Below, piece by piece: positions 9,116 to 17,663 of a stretch of 64,000 nt of DNA. The DNA is from an uncultured Treponema sp. (GTDB lineage Bacteria > Spirochaetota > Spirochaetia > Treponematales > Treponemataceae), in assembly GCA_937923945.1 (NCBI GenBank), contig CALDWC010000014.1, positions 1 to 64,000 on the forward strand. The letters run 5' to 3'. Each line of letters opens with the position of its first letter. Position 1 is the first letter of the stretch. Position numbers and translations under genes: made by a program. The notes below the pieces were generated by a model. The model did no database searches. It saw only the letters and a list, made by a program, of their open reading frames with translations, and was not told the origin of the DNA.

Positions 9116-9835
9116 ATGGTATCTATTGCAATTGTTGAAGATGATGCCGTTCAGGCAAAGTGCATCGAAAAATATATTAATAGTTGGGCCTGTGAAAAGT
9201 TTGCAGAAGTACGGGTGTGCATTTTTACTTCCGCCGAAAACTTTTTGTTTGAGTTTGAAGATAATAAAGATTTGAATATTATTCTTTTAGATGTGATGAT
9301 GCACGGCATGAATGGAATTGAACTTGCAAAAAAAGTGCGGAAGCTGGATCGCGGACAGTCGATTATTTTTATTACCGGAGCTGCCGAATATATTGCGGAA
9401 GGTTATGAAGTTGAAGCGATTAATTATCTTATTAAACCGGTGAAAAAAGAAAAATTGTTTTCCTGTTTAACCAAAGCCTTGGAAAAACAAAATGAACACC
9501 CCCCTTTTATTATTATCTCTTCGAATTATGAAAAGGTAAAAATATTTTGTGATGAAATTATATTTGTCGAATCGATTGCGCATAACCTAAACATAAAAAC
9601 AAAAAATAAAGCATACATCACGCGAATGCTTTTATCCGATATTGAAAAAATGCTCGGTACAACATACTTTGTAAAAACGCACCGCGCATTTATCGTCAAT
9701 ATTTCATTGATACGACAAATTCAAAAAGAATTTCTTTTTATGGAAGACGGTTCAAAAATTACGATTAGTCGCCGCGAATATAAAAACGTGAATGAGCGGT
9801 TTATCAACTATCATATAATAAAGGAACAAGAATGA
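9116..9835 (+). CDS. LytTR-family response regulator
   Basis: DNA-binding response regulator of the AgrA/LytR type, 239 residues from the chosen start. The receiver domain has the acidic pocket EDD (8-10), the phospho-acceptor Asp59 in LLDVMMHG and Lys107 in IKPVKK. A C-terminal LytTR domain follows (FVKTHRAFIVNISLI, then a basic SRREYKN segment). The ATG at 9116 is chosen over the upstream ATG at 9083 because it has an AGGAG site, begins exactly at the receiver fold, and the upstream ATG overlaps a likely -10. Its last codon overlaps the kinase gene by 4 bp, so the two form a two-component pair. Target genes are unknown. Confidence 0.92.
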   Translation: MVSIAIVEDDAVQAKCIEKYINSWACEKFAEVRVCIFTSAENFLFEFEDNKDLNIILLDVMMHGMNGIELAKKVRKLDRGQSIIFITGAAEYIAEGYEVEAINYLIKPVKKEKLFSCLTKALEKQNEHPPFIIISSNYEKVKIFCDEIIFVESIAHNLNIKTKNKAYITRMLLSDIEKMLGTTYFVKTHRAFIVNISLIRQIQKEFLFMEDGSKITISRREYKNVNERFINYHIIKEQE

Positions 9836-10569
9836 TTTGGGCATTAGCTGCGTTTATAGTTGTCGCTCTTCTCATGGGCGAATATTTTTTGGTAAAACGG
9901 TTGACCGCACAAAAGTTTGACAACTTTCAAAACAGCTTAATGCACACATACTACGAAGACGTTGACGGCATTTATAAAAAAATGCGCGGTTGGAAACACG
10001 ATTTTCATAATCATCTGCAAGTCATGAACGCATACCTTGAACTTCAAAACTATGATGAGCTGAATGCCTATTTGGACACGCTCTGCGATGATATGGTAAA
10101 AGTCGATACGGTGATTAAAACCGGAAATATGATGGGAGATGCAATTTTAAATACAAAAGCGGCGCTTGCGGCGGAACGAAATATTGCGTTGAACATAAAA
10201 GCCGCCGTTCCTAAAAATATACCGATTTCCGATTTGGAGCTTTGCGTAATTATCGGAAATCTTTTTGATAATGCGATCGAAGGCTGTCTCACGCTTGAAG
10301 ATGTTTCGCAGCGTTTTATCAGAGTGTATATTTGGAATTGGAATGAAAACTTCTACATTTCGTTTACCAATTCCTGCGCCGGAAAACGGAACATGCACGG
10401 CGGAAAATTCTTTACGACAAAAAAGGGAAAAAATCACGGTTTCGGATTAAGCCGGATTGACGAAATCGCAAAAAAATACGGCGCATATCGAAACCGCCAA
10501 AGCGAAGAAGGCGTGTTTGTCTGCGAGCTGATGTTCCCGCTAAGCGACCACGCCTTTGAATCAAAATAA
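9832..10569 (+). CDS. GHKL-family sensor histidine kinase, minimal form
   Basis: Partner kinase of the preceding regulator. Only 245 residues: one N-terminal membrane helix (about 2-20), a linker, the phospho-acceptor box WKHDFHNHLQ with His56, and a GHKL ATPase domain with the N-box NLFDNAIEG and a G-box ending HGFGLSRIDEIAKKYG. AgrC-like kinases usually carry five to seven helices as sensor; here there is a single helix and no extracellular domain. It may sense the membrane itself, a partner protein, or a cytoplasmic cue. Start overlaps the regulator stop as ATGA. Confidence 0.92.
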   Translation: MIWALAAFIVVALLMGEYFLVKRLTAQKFDNFQNSLMHTYYEDVDGIYKKMRGWKHDFHNHLQVMNAYLELQNYDELNAYLDTLCDDMVKVDTVIKTGNMMGDAILNTKAALAAERNIALNIKAAVPKNIPISDLELCVIIGNLFDNAIEGCLTLEDVSQRFIRVYIWNWNENFYISFTNSCAGKRNMHGGKFFTTKKGKNHGFGLSRIDEIAKKYGAYRNRQSEEGVFVCELMFPLSDHAFESK

Positions 10570-10605
10570 GAGTTGCTATCATTTATATCGGTTCGGTTTG
10601 CGCGT

Positions 10606-10643
10606 GCGGTATTCATAAAATTTGATCTTCGTATGAATACCGC
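10606..10643. terminator. Hairpin between convergent genes, possible bidirectional terminator
   Basis: Perfect 11-bp inverted repeat GCGGTATTCAT (10606-10616) and ATGAATACCGC (10633-10643) with a 16-nt loop, lying between the kinase gene and purL which run towards each other. No T-run follows on either strand, so it may be a weak terminator, a protein-binding site, or an RNA-processing structure. Flanking sequences (GTTTGCGCG and CGTGCGCAAC) could extend the pairing imperfectly. Confidence 0.5.
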
Positions 10644-10670
10644 TTGTACTGCCGCATCGTGCGCAACCCG

Positions 10671-13562
10671 CTAAAATCGAGCCGTTGTATAGGCTTTGCG
10701 TATTTCCGCAAAAGGAACGGAAACCGTACCGCTTTTGGCGTTAACCGTAAGGGCAAGGTTTTCACTCACCGAGCCGATTTTAACGAGCGGTGTTCCGGCA
10801 AAGATTTGTTGTAAAGCCGCTTCGTCGGCAGGGGATGCTTCAATGATAAAGCAGCCGCACGTTTCTCCGAATAACGCTCGAAGCTCATCGGAATCGACCG
10901 CGTGCAAAAGCGTTGCCGTTTCTACGGTTGCCCCGCGTTTACCGCCGATGCACATTTCCGCAAGGGCAACTAAAAGCCCCCCGTCAGAAATATCGTGGCA
11001 GCTTTTGATTAAACCGCGTCCGATAGCTGCGTGGAGCTTTTGGTAGGTGCCGGCGTTTTTTTCGGACATGCGGGTAAACCGCACAACCGCGTTTTTCGGC
11101 ACGCCGAATTTTTCCGCAAACACGGAAGCTCCGAACTGAAAATCGCTTTCACCAAGCAAGTACAAATTGTTTCCCGCTTTTTTTAAATCGGCACCCGGCA
11201 CGTACGCAATATTCGGCACAATCCCCATCGCTGAAATTAAAAGAGATGCAGGAATTGCAACACGCGTTCCGTCCGCCGTTAAATATTCATTATTAAAGGA
11301 ATCTTTTCCCGAAATAAACGGTGTTTTAAAAAGTTTTGCCGTATCGTAACAAGCCCGCGCGGACTCAATTAAATCCCACATAACTTCGCTGCGTTTCGGA
11401 TCTCCCATACAGTAGTTATCCAAAATTCCGATTCGATCGGGATCGGCACCGACCGCAACCGCGCTGCGTACCGCTTCATCGATAGTCGCCTGTGTCATTT
11501 GATACGTCCCGAATTCACTTGCGCGAAAATGCAGCGCATTGGAAAGCGCGACCGCAACGTTGCCTTCAACTTCGCGGGGCTGCACGACCGCCGCGTCGGC
11601 AGGTCCTTCAAAGGTTATGCCGTCATAGGGACGCAGCAAAGTTCCGCCTTGCACTTCATGGTCGTAAAGCCGTACGACCCGCTCACGCGAAGAAATTGCA
11701 AGGTCGGAAAGTAAAGCGGTTAACGCGGTATCGATTTTTATGTCACCGCATGTGGGGTAGGATTTTTTCATCGTATACGGTTTTGCCGTTAACTGTTTTT
11801 GAGGCGGACCTGAATGTAAAAACGAACAATCCAAATTGATAACGGTTTTTCCGTTGCGGCGAACTTTTAATATCGCATCTCCGGTGAATGTTCCCAAATC
11901 AAAATATTCAACTTCGCAAAAATTGCATAATGTTATAAATTCGGGAATATGCTTTTCGGGAACGGCGAGTACCATACGCTCCTGCGATTCCGAAACCCAA
12001 ATTTCCCAAGCGGTTAAGCCTTCGTATTTGACGGGAACATCGGTTAAATCAACGTCGCAGCCGAGTTTTGAAGACATTTCACCGACTGCCGATGAAAAAC
12101 CGCCCGCGCCGCAGTCCGTGATTGCCGAATACAGTCCGCGTTTGCTGACCAGTTCCAGTAATTCGCACACTTTTTTTTGGACAATTGGATCGCCCGTTTG
12201 GACGGCAGAACCTGCAACCGTTCCCGTGCTGGCGTTGACAATCATTGAGGAAAAAGTAGCACCGCGAATTGCATCGCGTCCGGTCGGCGCTCCGACCGTA
12301 AAGATATGATCGCCGACCTGCGGTGTCGTTGTATGAACGCCCTTCGGCGCAATACCGGCGCAGCCGCAATATACGAGCGGGTTCGTTGTATAGCCTTCCG
12401 CAAAATGCACGCCGCCGTTTACCGTTGGGATTCCCATCTTGTTGCCGTAATCGCTGACGCCGTTTACCACGCCCGCAATAATTTCGTTCGGATGCATACT
12501 TCCGGCGGGGACTTTGTCGTACGGCAATTCGGGATTGCCAAAACACAGCACATCGGTTACGGCGAAAGGACGAGCTGAAACGCCCATGACATCGCGGATA
12601 ACGCCGCCGACACCGGTGTTCGCCCCGCCGAACGGTTCAATCGCCGACGGGTGATTGTGCGTTTCCACTTTGAATGAAACATCGAATGAATCATTGAGGG
12701 TAACAATTCCCGCATTATCGACAAATGCCGACACCACCCAATCCGTATTAATTTCATCGGTTGCTTTCTTTATATATGTTTTTAAAACATTGCTCACTTC
12801 AAGATTCGGATAATTCTTTTTGACGGTTTCATCGGTGCTGTCAATTTTGATACACGCTTTAAACGTTTTATGCACGCAATGTTCACTCCATGTTTGCGCG
12901 ATAGTTTCAAACTCCGCATCGGTGCACGTGCGTTTTTCGCGTTGGTAGTAATCGCGGATTTTTTGCATTTCCCGCAAATCCAGCGCGGCGCTTTTTTCGT
13001 TCGAAAATGCGATGAGTTCTTCGTCGCTCATATTTGCAATATCAAATTCTTCCACAACGGCGCCGAGGGCTTTTTGTTCGGCGGTTTGACACGACACAAA
13101 TTGCGGCACCGCATCATCGAACGCATAATATTGTATAACATCATTGCATAAAAATTTTGCGAGTTGCTCTTTTTGTGCTTCGTCGGATACGCCTGAAATA
13201 TAATAGCCGGTGCCGCTCGTAATTTCCTTGACGTTGCGGAACCCCATTTCGGTAATTCCCCGCATGGCTTCTCGCGACTGCGTGTCGGTTACGCCCGGTT
13301 TTAACATCACTTCCAGCGTAACCGCACCGGATGATTGCACGATTTTTGTTTCGCCTTTTCGTGCACAGGTTTCCACAATTTTATCGCAAAACAAAAAGTT
13401 TTTTAAAGCCGCTTCTTCTTCCGATGAAAGAGACCCCAATAAACAATAAATTTCATATTTTTCAACGTCATTGATATATGTAAAACCGGCACGATGGAGT
13501 TGCGCCTTCAATCCTTCGTGGGAACGCAGTTTGTTTTTTACCGTAAATTTATAATAATCCAT
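10671..13562 (-). CDS. purL: Phosphoribosylformylglycinamidine synthase, PurS-PurL fusion
   Basis: Fourth step of purine synthesis: FGAR plus glutamine-derived ammonia to FGAM, using ATP. The 963 residues begin with about 150 residues that look like two PurS-like half repeats (VTLEVMLKPGVTDTQ in the second), then the PurL linker and catalytic domains (FKVETHNHPSAIEPFGGANTG, GRDAIRGATF, GKDSFNNE). It stops without the C-terminal glutaminase found in the ~1300-residue form, so a separate PurQ is needed and is not in this window. The ATG at 13562 with GAGG eight bases before it is preferred to an upstream TTG. Convergent with the kinase gene. Confidence 0.95.
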   Translation of the reverse strand: MDYYKFTVKNKLRSHEGLKAQLHRAGFTYINDVEKYEIYCLLGSLSSEEEAALKNFLFCDKIVETCARKGETKIVQSSGAVTLEVMLKPGVTDTQSREAMRGITEMGFRNVKEITSGTGYYISGVSDEAQKEQLAKFLCNDVIQYYAFDDAVPQFVSCQTAEQKALGAVVEEFDIANMSDEELIAFSNEKSAALDLREMQKIRDYYQREKRTCTDAEFETIAQTWSEHCVHKTFKACIKIDSTDETVKKNYPNLEVSNVLKTYIKKATDEINTDWVVSAFVDNAGIVTLNDSFDVSFKVETHNHPSAIEPFGGANTGVGGVIRDVMGVSARPFAVTDVLCFGNPELPYDKVPAGSMHPNEIIAGVVNGVSDYGNKMGIPTVNGGVHFAEGYTTNPLVYCGCAGIAPKGVHTTTPQVGDHIFTVGAPTGRDAIRGATFSSMIVNASTGTVAGSAVQTGDPIVQKKVCELLELVSKRGLYSAITDCGAGGFSSAVGEMSSKLGCDVDLTDVPVKYEGLTAWEIWVSESQERMVLAVPEKHIPEFITLCNFCEVEYFDLGTFTGDAILKVRRNGKTVINLDCSFLHSGPPQKQLTAKPYTMKKSYPTCGDIKIDTALTALLSDLAISSRERVVRLYDHEVQGGTLLRPYDGITFEGPADAAVVQPREVEGNVAVALSNALHFRASEFGTYQMTQATIDEAVRSAVAVGADPDRIGILDNYCMGDPKRSEVMWDLIESARACYDTAKLFKTPFISGKDSFNNEYLTADGTRVAIPASLLISAMGIVPNIAYVPGADLKKAGNNLYLLGESDFQFGASVFAEKFGVPKNAVVRFTRMSEKNAGTYQKLHAAIGRGLIKSCHDISDGGLLVALAEMCIGGKRGATVETATLLHAVDSDELRALFGETCGCFIIEASPADEAALQQIFAGTPLVKIGSVSENLALTVNAKSGTVSVPFAEIRKAYTTARF

Positions 13563-13649
13563 AAAGTTAAACCTCAATTCTTGAACGTGATACGGTATTG
13601 TACCCTAATTTCGGTTTGCGGTCAAGTGGGCGCAAGAGAACGGCTATTT

Positions 13650-14366
13650 TTAGCCGGCGGTTTTTTCGATTCTCCGAATCACTTTTAATACGGAAACAAA
13701 ACAACCACCGCAATAAACGATACCGTACAGATAAATGATATACGGTAAAAATTCGAAAAGATACCCGAGAAGGTAGAGTACGGGCATCCAGCCGGTGATT
13801 CCGATTTCTTCGCTCAAACGTTTTGATTTTCCTGCAGCCGTTTTCATATCGACTTGAGCGGCGTTTCTATATGCCTGCATAATAATGCGCATCAGCAAAT
13901 TTGCCGACGATGATAGGACTGCAACATACAACGGGGTGAGATACAACGGCGCTGGAAAAAGTTGCGAAGAATTTCCCATACTGAACAGTATTGCCGTGTA
14001 AGCACAGTACCCGCCGATTGCATCAACGCAGCTGCCGAAATGTGCATTGCTGCGCTGTTCGTTTTTGTTTTTCAGCGTTCGTGCCATATTTCCGTCTGCA
14101 CAATCGAGAACGGCAAAAACAAAAAAGCAGCATATTCCGCATATTTGTACGGCAGTCGCGGAGAAAAAGCTACATATAAAACCGGCGATGCAAAAGATGA
14201 TACTGAGATACGTTACCGCATTGGCGGACAAGTGCATATTGAGTGCGAGCCACGCTAACGGAAAAGATGCCGGACGATATATAAGCCGCGTAAGCATTCC
14301 GTCCGCTTTTCTTTTTTCTTTCGGATACGATGCGAGTACTTCGCCGAATGTGTAGTTTTGTTTCAT
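13650..14366 (-). CDS. CDP-alcohol phosphatidyltransferase family membrane protein
   Basis: Integral membrane enzyme type that moves a phospho-alcohol group from a CDP carrier to an alcohol, usually in phospholipid or glycolipid synthesis. The 238 residues have about six hydrophobic helices and the motif start LDCADGNMAR, but the second half reads FGSCVDAIGGY after a 14-residue gap instead of the usual eight, and the final Asp of the D-x3-D ending is Gly. Activity or substrate may therefore differ from classic members. Start ATG 14366 follows an AAGGAGCC site. It lies 12 bp after the glycosyltransferase gene, so the pair probably acts on the same lipid or glycan. Confidence 0.82.
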   Translation of the reverse strand: MKQNYTFGEVLASYPKEKRKADGMLTRLIYRPASFPLAWLALNMHLSANAVTYLSIIFCIAGFICSFFSATAVQICGICCFFVFAVLDCADGNMARTLKNKNEQRSNAHFGSCVDAIGGYCAYTAILFSMGNSSQLFPAPLYLTPLYVAVLSSSANLLMRIIMQAYRNAAQVDMKTAAGKSKRLSEEIGITGWMPVLYLLGYLFEFLPYIIYLYGIVYCGGCFVSVLKVIRRIEKTAG

Positions 14367-14378
14367 AGTAGAGGCTCC

Positions 14379-15518
14379 TTATTTTTTTGTGTATTGTTCA
14401 TACGTTCGAAGATAAAAATTTTCAAGTTGTTTTGTTACCGTTTTTATATCAAACTTTGTACTGTTTTTCGGAAGCGGCCGATGCGGAGATTTTGGAAGTT
14501 CTGTATTTGTCTTATTCATGATCGCCGAAATCCACTGCGCTTTATCATGTAGCGGTAAAGCCGTGCAGGTATCGGAAATGATTGCTTCCCGACTGATTGT
14601 GTCGGAAATCAAACAGGGCAATCCCGACACTTGCGCTTCTATCAGGGAAATTCCCAAACCTTCATACAGCGAGGGAAAAATAAAAACATCCATTGCGCAA
14701 AGGTAGTCATACACATTGCCGACGCTTCCGGTAATCATAATGCGGTCGCGGATATGCAATTGCTCCGCATACTCAATGAGCTCATTTTTTAAAGGACCGT
14801 CACCGACCAACAATAATTTTACGTTATGATTTTGCGCATACACGCCGCTGAACACATCGAATAAAAACCGATGATTTTTTACCGGTCGAAAGCCGCCCGA
14901 ATGTCCGATAACAAACGTATGCTCATCGATGCCCAGCTCCGTGCGGATTTTTTGTCGCGTCGATTCCGAAAACGAAAATGCATCAACCGCAATACCGTTC
15001 GGAATAATCGTAACGTCACCGTTATCATAATATGATTGTCCGAATTGCCAGATTGCCGCTTCCTTTGAACAAGCAAAGCGATGGGTTACATATTTATTGA
15101 TATTTTTTTTTGCATAAAGTTTTACTATTTTTTTCAAACCGGTGTTGAGAATCATATTATTGTGACTATGCGCAATTCGAACGGGGATCGCCGAAGCGGC
15201 AGCATATTTGAGCGTAAAAGCACTGAGTAAATTTAAATGCGAATGAATGATGGGATATCCGTGATGCTGCGCAAAAAATTTTTTTATGTCGCTTCCGTAT
15301 TGTAAAAAATAAGATGCAGATAATTTGTTGAGTTTAAATATTTTTCCGCCCAGTTCATAAATTTCTTCGTCAAATGCCCCTTCTTCCGTTGTGTGATCCA
15401 AAAAGTCAAATTGTATTTTTGTTCTGTCAATCGTGCGGTAAATATTCATCAGTAAATTTTCGATTCCGCCTCGATCCATTTTTGAAACGGCGTGAAGTAT
15501 TCGTATCGGTTCTGCCAT
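14379..15518 (-). CDS. Glycosyltransferase family 4 protein
   Basis: Cytoplasmic or membrane-surface sugar transferase using a nucleotide sugar; GT-B fold, 379 residues. The N-terminal MDRGGIENLLMN acceptor-side motif, the central HSGGFRPVKNH stretch and the donor-site motif FPSLYEGLGISLIEAQ are all present, with the two glutamates of the E-x7-E pattern. It resembles EpsF-like capsule or exopolysaccharide transferases. First gene of a likely two-gene minus-strand unit with the CDP-alcohol phosphatidyltransferase, which suggests glycolipid or surface glycan synthesis. No clear ribosome site precedes its ATG. Sugar and acceptor cannot be told. Confidence 0.9.
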   Translation of the reverse strand: MAEPIRILHAVSKMDRGGIENLLMNIYRTIDRTKIQFDFLDHTTEEGAFDEEIYELGGKIFKLNKLSASYFLQYGSDIKKFFAQHHGYPIIHSHLNLLSAFTLKYAAASAIPVRIAHSHNNMILNTGLKKIVKLYAKKNINKYVTHRFACSKEAAIWQFGQSYYDNGDVTIIPNGIAVDAFSFSESTRQKIRTELGIDEHTFVIGHSGGFRPVKNHRFLFDVFSGVYAQNHNVKLLLVGDGPLKNELIEYAEQLHIRDRIMITGSVGNVYDYLCAMDVFIFPSLYEGLGISLIEAQVSGLPCLISDTISREAIISDTCTALPLHDKAQWISAIMNKTNTELPKSPHRPLPKNSTKFDIKTVTKQLENFYLRTYEQYTKK

Positions 15519-15654
15519 AAATTATTAAAATCGCTCCGGCTTGCATTCTAGCGTATTTGATACATTTTGTAAAGGTAAAACGAATGACTTGGTTTGCGAT
15601 CAAGCTCTTATTTTTTTTTCAATTTTGTAGTAATATAACCGACAGGATTTTTCA

Positions 15655-17643
15655 ATGAATGAATTCGGCTTTTTACGGTTTGTCTCGGCATCCGTTTCTT
15701 TATCGCTTTTAGATTGTTCAACGAATGTTGAAAAAATAAAACCCCTTGCACGGGCAGCGGATACACAAAATGCCGCGTTGCTTTTAACGCAGGAACTTTC
15801 CCTTACGGGGGCGACCTGCGGCGATATGTTTTTTTCATCGGCGCTTTTAGAAAATGCCCGTGCGGCTCTCCTGCTGCTTGCGGATGCGTCGAAAAATTTT
15901 TCCGTTTTGCTTTCTGTCGGCTGTCCGCTCACCGTTGACGGAACGCTTTACAGTACGCAGGTTTTAATTTCCGGCGGAAAAATTTTGGCGGTTGTTCCTT
16001 TAAATTCGGAGCTTCCCCAATTCCGCCCATACGTCGGAAACGAGAAAAATCTGCAATTTCTTTTTGGCGTTGATTACGAAATACGCTTCGGAAATTTTCC
16101 TTTTTACTGCACGGTAAAAAACGGCTCCGTATTGCAGCGGTTTTCATTCCGTTTTGTAAGTACCCGCGAACTCCGTACCGGCGTGCGCCGTGAAGTAACC
16201 GATGTGTTGCTCTTACCGGCTGCACTCCCGAATTTTGCGGGGCAATCACTTCAGGAAGCGGTACAAAGTTTTTCCCGCATGCAAAATTCGATTGTGCTTT
16301 TTGCAAATGCAGGAAGCGGGGAGTCAAGTGGCGAGCATATTTTTTTAGGCGACTGCGGTATCTTTGAAAACGGGCAAGCACTTGCATTTGAAAATATATT
16401 TTCCGCTTCGCAAAAAACATCCGATGATAGCGCGGAAAATCGGATCGTTGATTTTACCTGCTCGCCGTTTGCGGTTTCGGACGCCGATGTGCAGCTCATA
16501 CAAAACAGAGCGCGCTATGAAAAAAAACGCGTGCCTCCATATTTTCCGATTGTGCAAACGCAAACTGCGGAAGCGTCATTTCCGATTTGCATAACCGTAA
16601 AGCAAACGAATGATGCGTTGCAGTATGCGGTAAAACAAAATCCGTACCTTCCCGCAGTTACAAATACAGCCGACGAAGAAAATTTTTTTATTGCAGTTTT
16701 GGATTATACGGCAGCGGCACTCGCGCGAAGGTTATCCGCCGTCGGCACGGATAAAACGGTACTGGGAATTTCAGGCGGCATTGACTCAACGTTTGCGCTT
16801 TTGGTTTGCACGCGGACGATGCAGCTTTTGAGAAAACCGAACGAAAATGTGTACGCAATTACGATGCCGTGTTTCGGCACTACCGGTCGTACAAAAACAA
16901 ACGCAATAACGCTCGCGAAAAATCTTGGATGTCGCTACGAAATTATCGATATCTCCAAAACGGTGAAAAGCCATTTCAAAGATATTTCGCACGATTATAC
17001 TATGCAGGATACAACCTTTGAAAATGCACAAGCCCGCGAGCGCACGCAAGTTTTGATGGACAAAGCAAACCGCTGCGGCGGCATTGTTGTGTCGGCAAGT
17101 GACCTTTCGGAAATTGCACTCGGTTGGTCAACTTTTGCAGGCGATCATATTTCGATGTACAATGTCGCAGCAAGTGTACCGAAAACGGTTTTGCGTGCTG
17201 CGCTTAAAATTTTTGCAAACAATGCCTCTCTTTTCAAAAGCGGCAATGCAAAGATTTTTTCTAAAACGATTATCGATATTTTGCAAACACCGGTGAGTCC
17301 GGAACTGTTACCGGCAAATTCCGATAATGTAATTTCACAAAAAACCGAAACGATTCTCGGAGACTACGCTTTGCATGATTTTTTTATTTTTTATTTTGTA
17401 CGAAATCATTTTACCAAAGAAAAAATTGTTTTTTTAGCGGAACATGCGTTTGCCGGTGTGTATTCCCGTCTGTATATTGAAAAGACCGCTGAAACATTCT
17501 TTAAACGATTTTTTACTAATCAGTTTAAACGGTCGTGTTCACCGGAAGGAGTTGCCGTTTTGCCGGTGAGTTTGTCGCCGCGCGGAGAATGGACAATGCC
17601 TTCCGATGTGGATTCCGCATTTTTAAAAAACTTTTTTCAGTAA
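15655..17643 (+). CDS. nadE: NAD+ synthase with degenerate glutaminase domain
   Basis: Last step of NAD synthesis: ATP-dependent amidation of nicotinate adenine dinucleotide. The C-terminal synthase is intact: PP-loop GISGGIDS (about 372-379), PCFGTTGRTKTNA, ENAQARERTQVLMDKAN, DLSEIALGW and GDHISMYNV. The N-terminal ~330 residues are a nitrilase-like glutaminase, but of the Glu-Lys-Cys triad only Glu47 (TQELSLTG) is seen; the Lys position in the VPK-x-x-LP motif is Leu116, and the usual CED motif is absent from the expected place near residues 163-173. The enzyme may therefore use free ammonia or an outside glutaminase. 662 residues, normal length. Followed 20 bp later by rpoN. Confidence 0.93.
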   Translation: MNEFGFLRFVSASVSLSLLDCSTNVEKIKPLARAADTQNAALLLTQELSLTGATCGDMFFSSALLENARAALLLLADASKNFSVLLSVGCPLTVDGTLYSTQVLISGGKILAVVPLNSELPQFRPYVGNEKNLQFLFGVDYEIRFGNFPFYCTVKNGSVLQRFSFRFVSTRELRTGVRREVTDVLLLPAALPNFAGQSLQEAVQSFSRMQNSIVLFANAGSGESSGEHIFLGDCGIFENGQALAFENIFSASQKTSDDSAENRIVDFTCSPFAVSDADVQLIQNRARYEKKRVPPYFPIVQTQTAEASFPICITVKQTNDALQYAVKQNPYLPAVTNTADEENFFIAVLDYTAAALARRLSAVGTDKTVLGISGGIDSTFALLVCTRTMQLLRKPNENVYAITMPCFGTTGRTKTNAITLAKNLGCRYEIIDISKTVKSHFKDISHDYTMQDTTFENAQARERTQVLMDKANRCGGIVVSASDLSEIALGWSTFAGDHISMYNVAASVPKTVLRAALKIFANNASLFKSGNAKIFSKTIIDILQTPVSPELLPANSDNVISQKTETILGDYALHDFFIFYFVRNHFTKEKIVFLAEHAFAGVYSRLYIEKTAETFFKRFFTNQFKRSCSPEGVAVLPVSLSPRGEWTMPSDVDSAFLKNFFQ

Positions 17644-17663
17644 CGAGTACGGAACGGGCACTT

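Noticed and set aside
12079..12546. 155-codon frame inside purL in another frame
   Set aside because: Arg-rich, cysteine-rich sequence typical of a shifted frame of a GC-rich coding stretch; purL is well supported here.
17535..17663. Longer rpoN start inside nadE
   Set aside because: The extra 43 residues are basic and unlike region I of sigma-54; the ATG at 17664 starts exactly at the conserved Gln-rich region.
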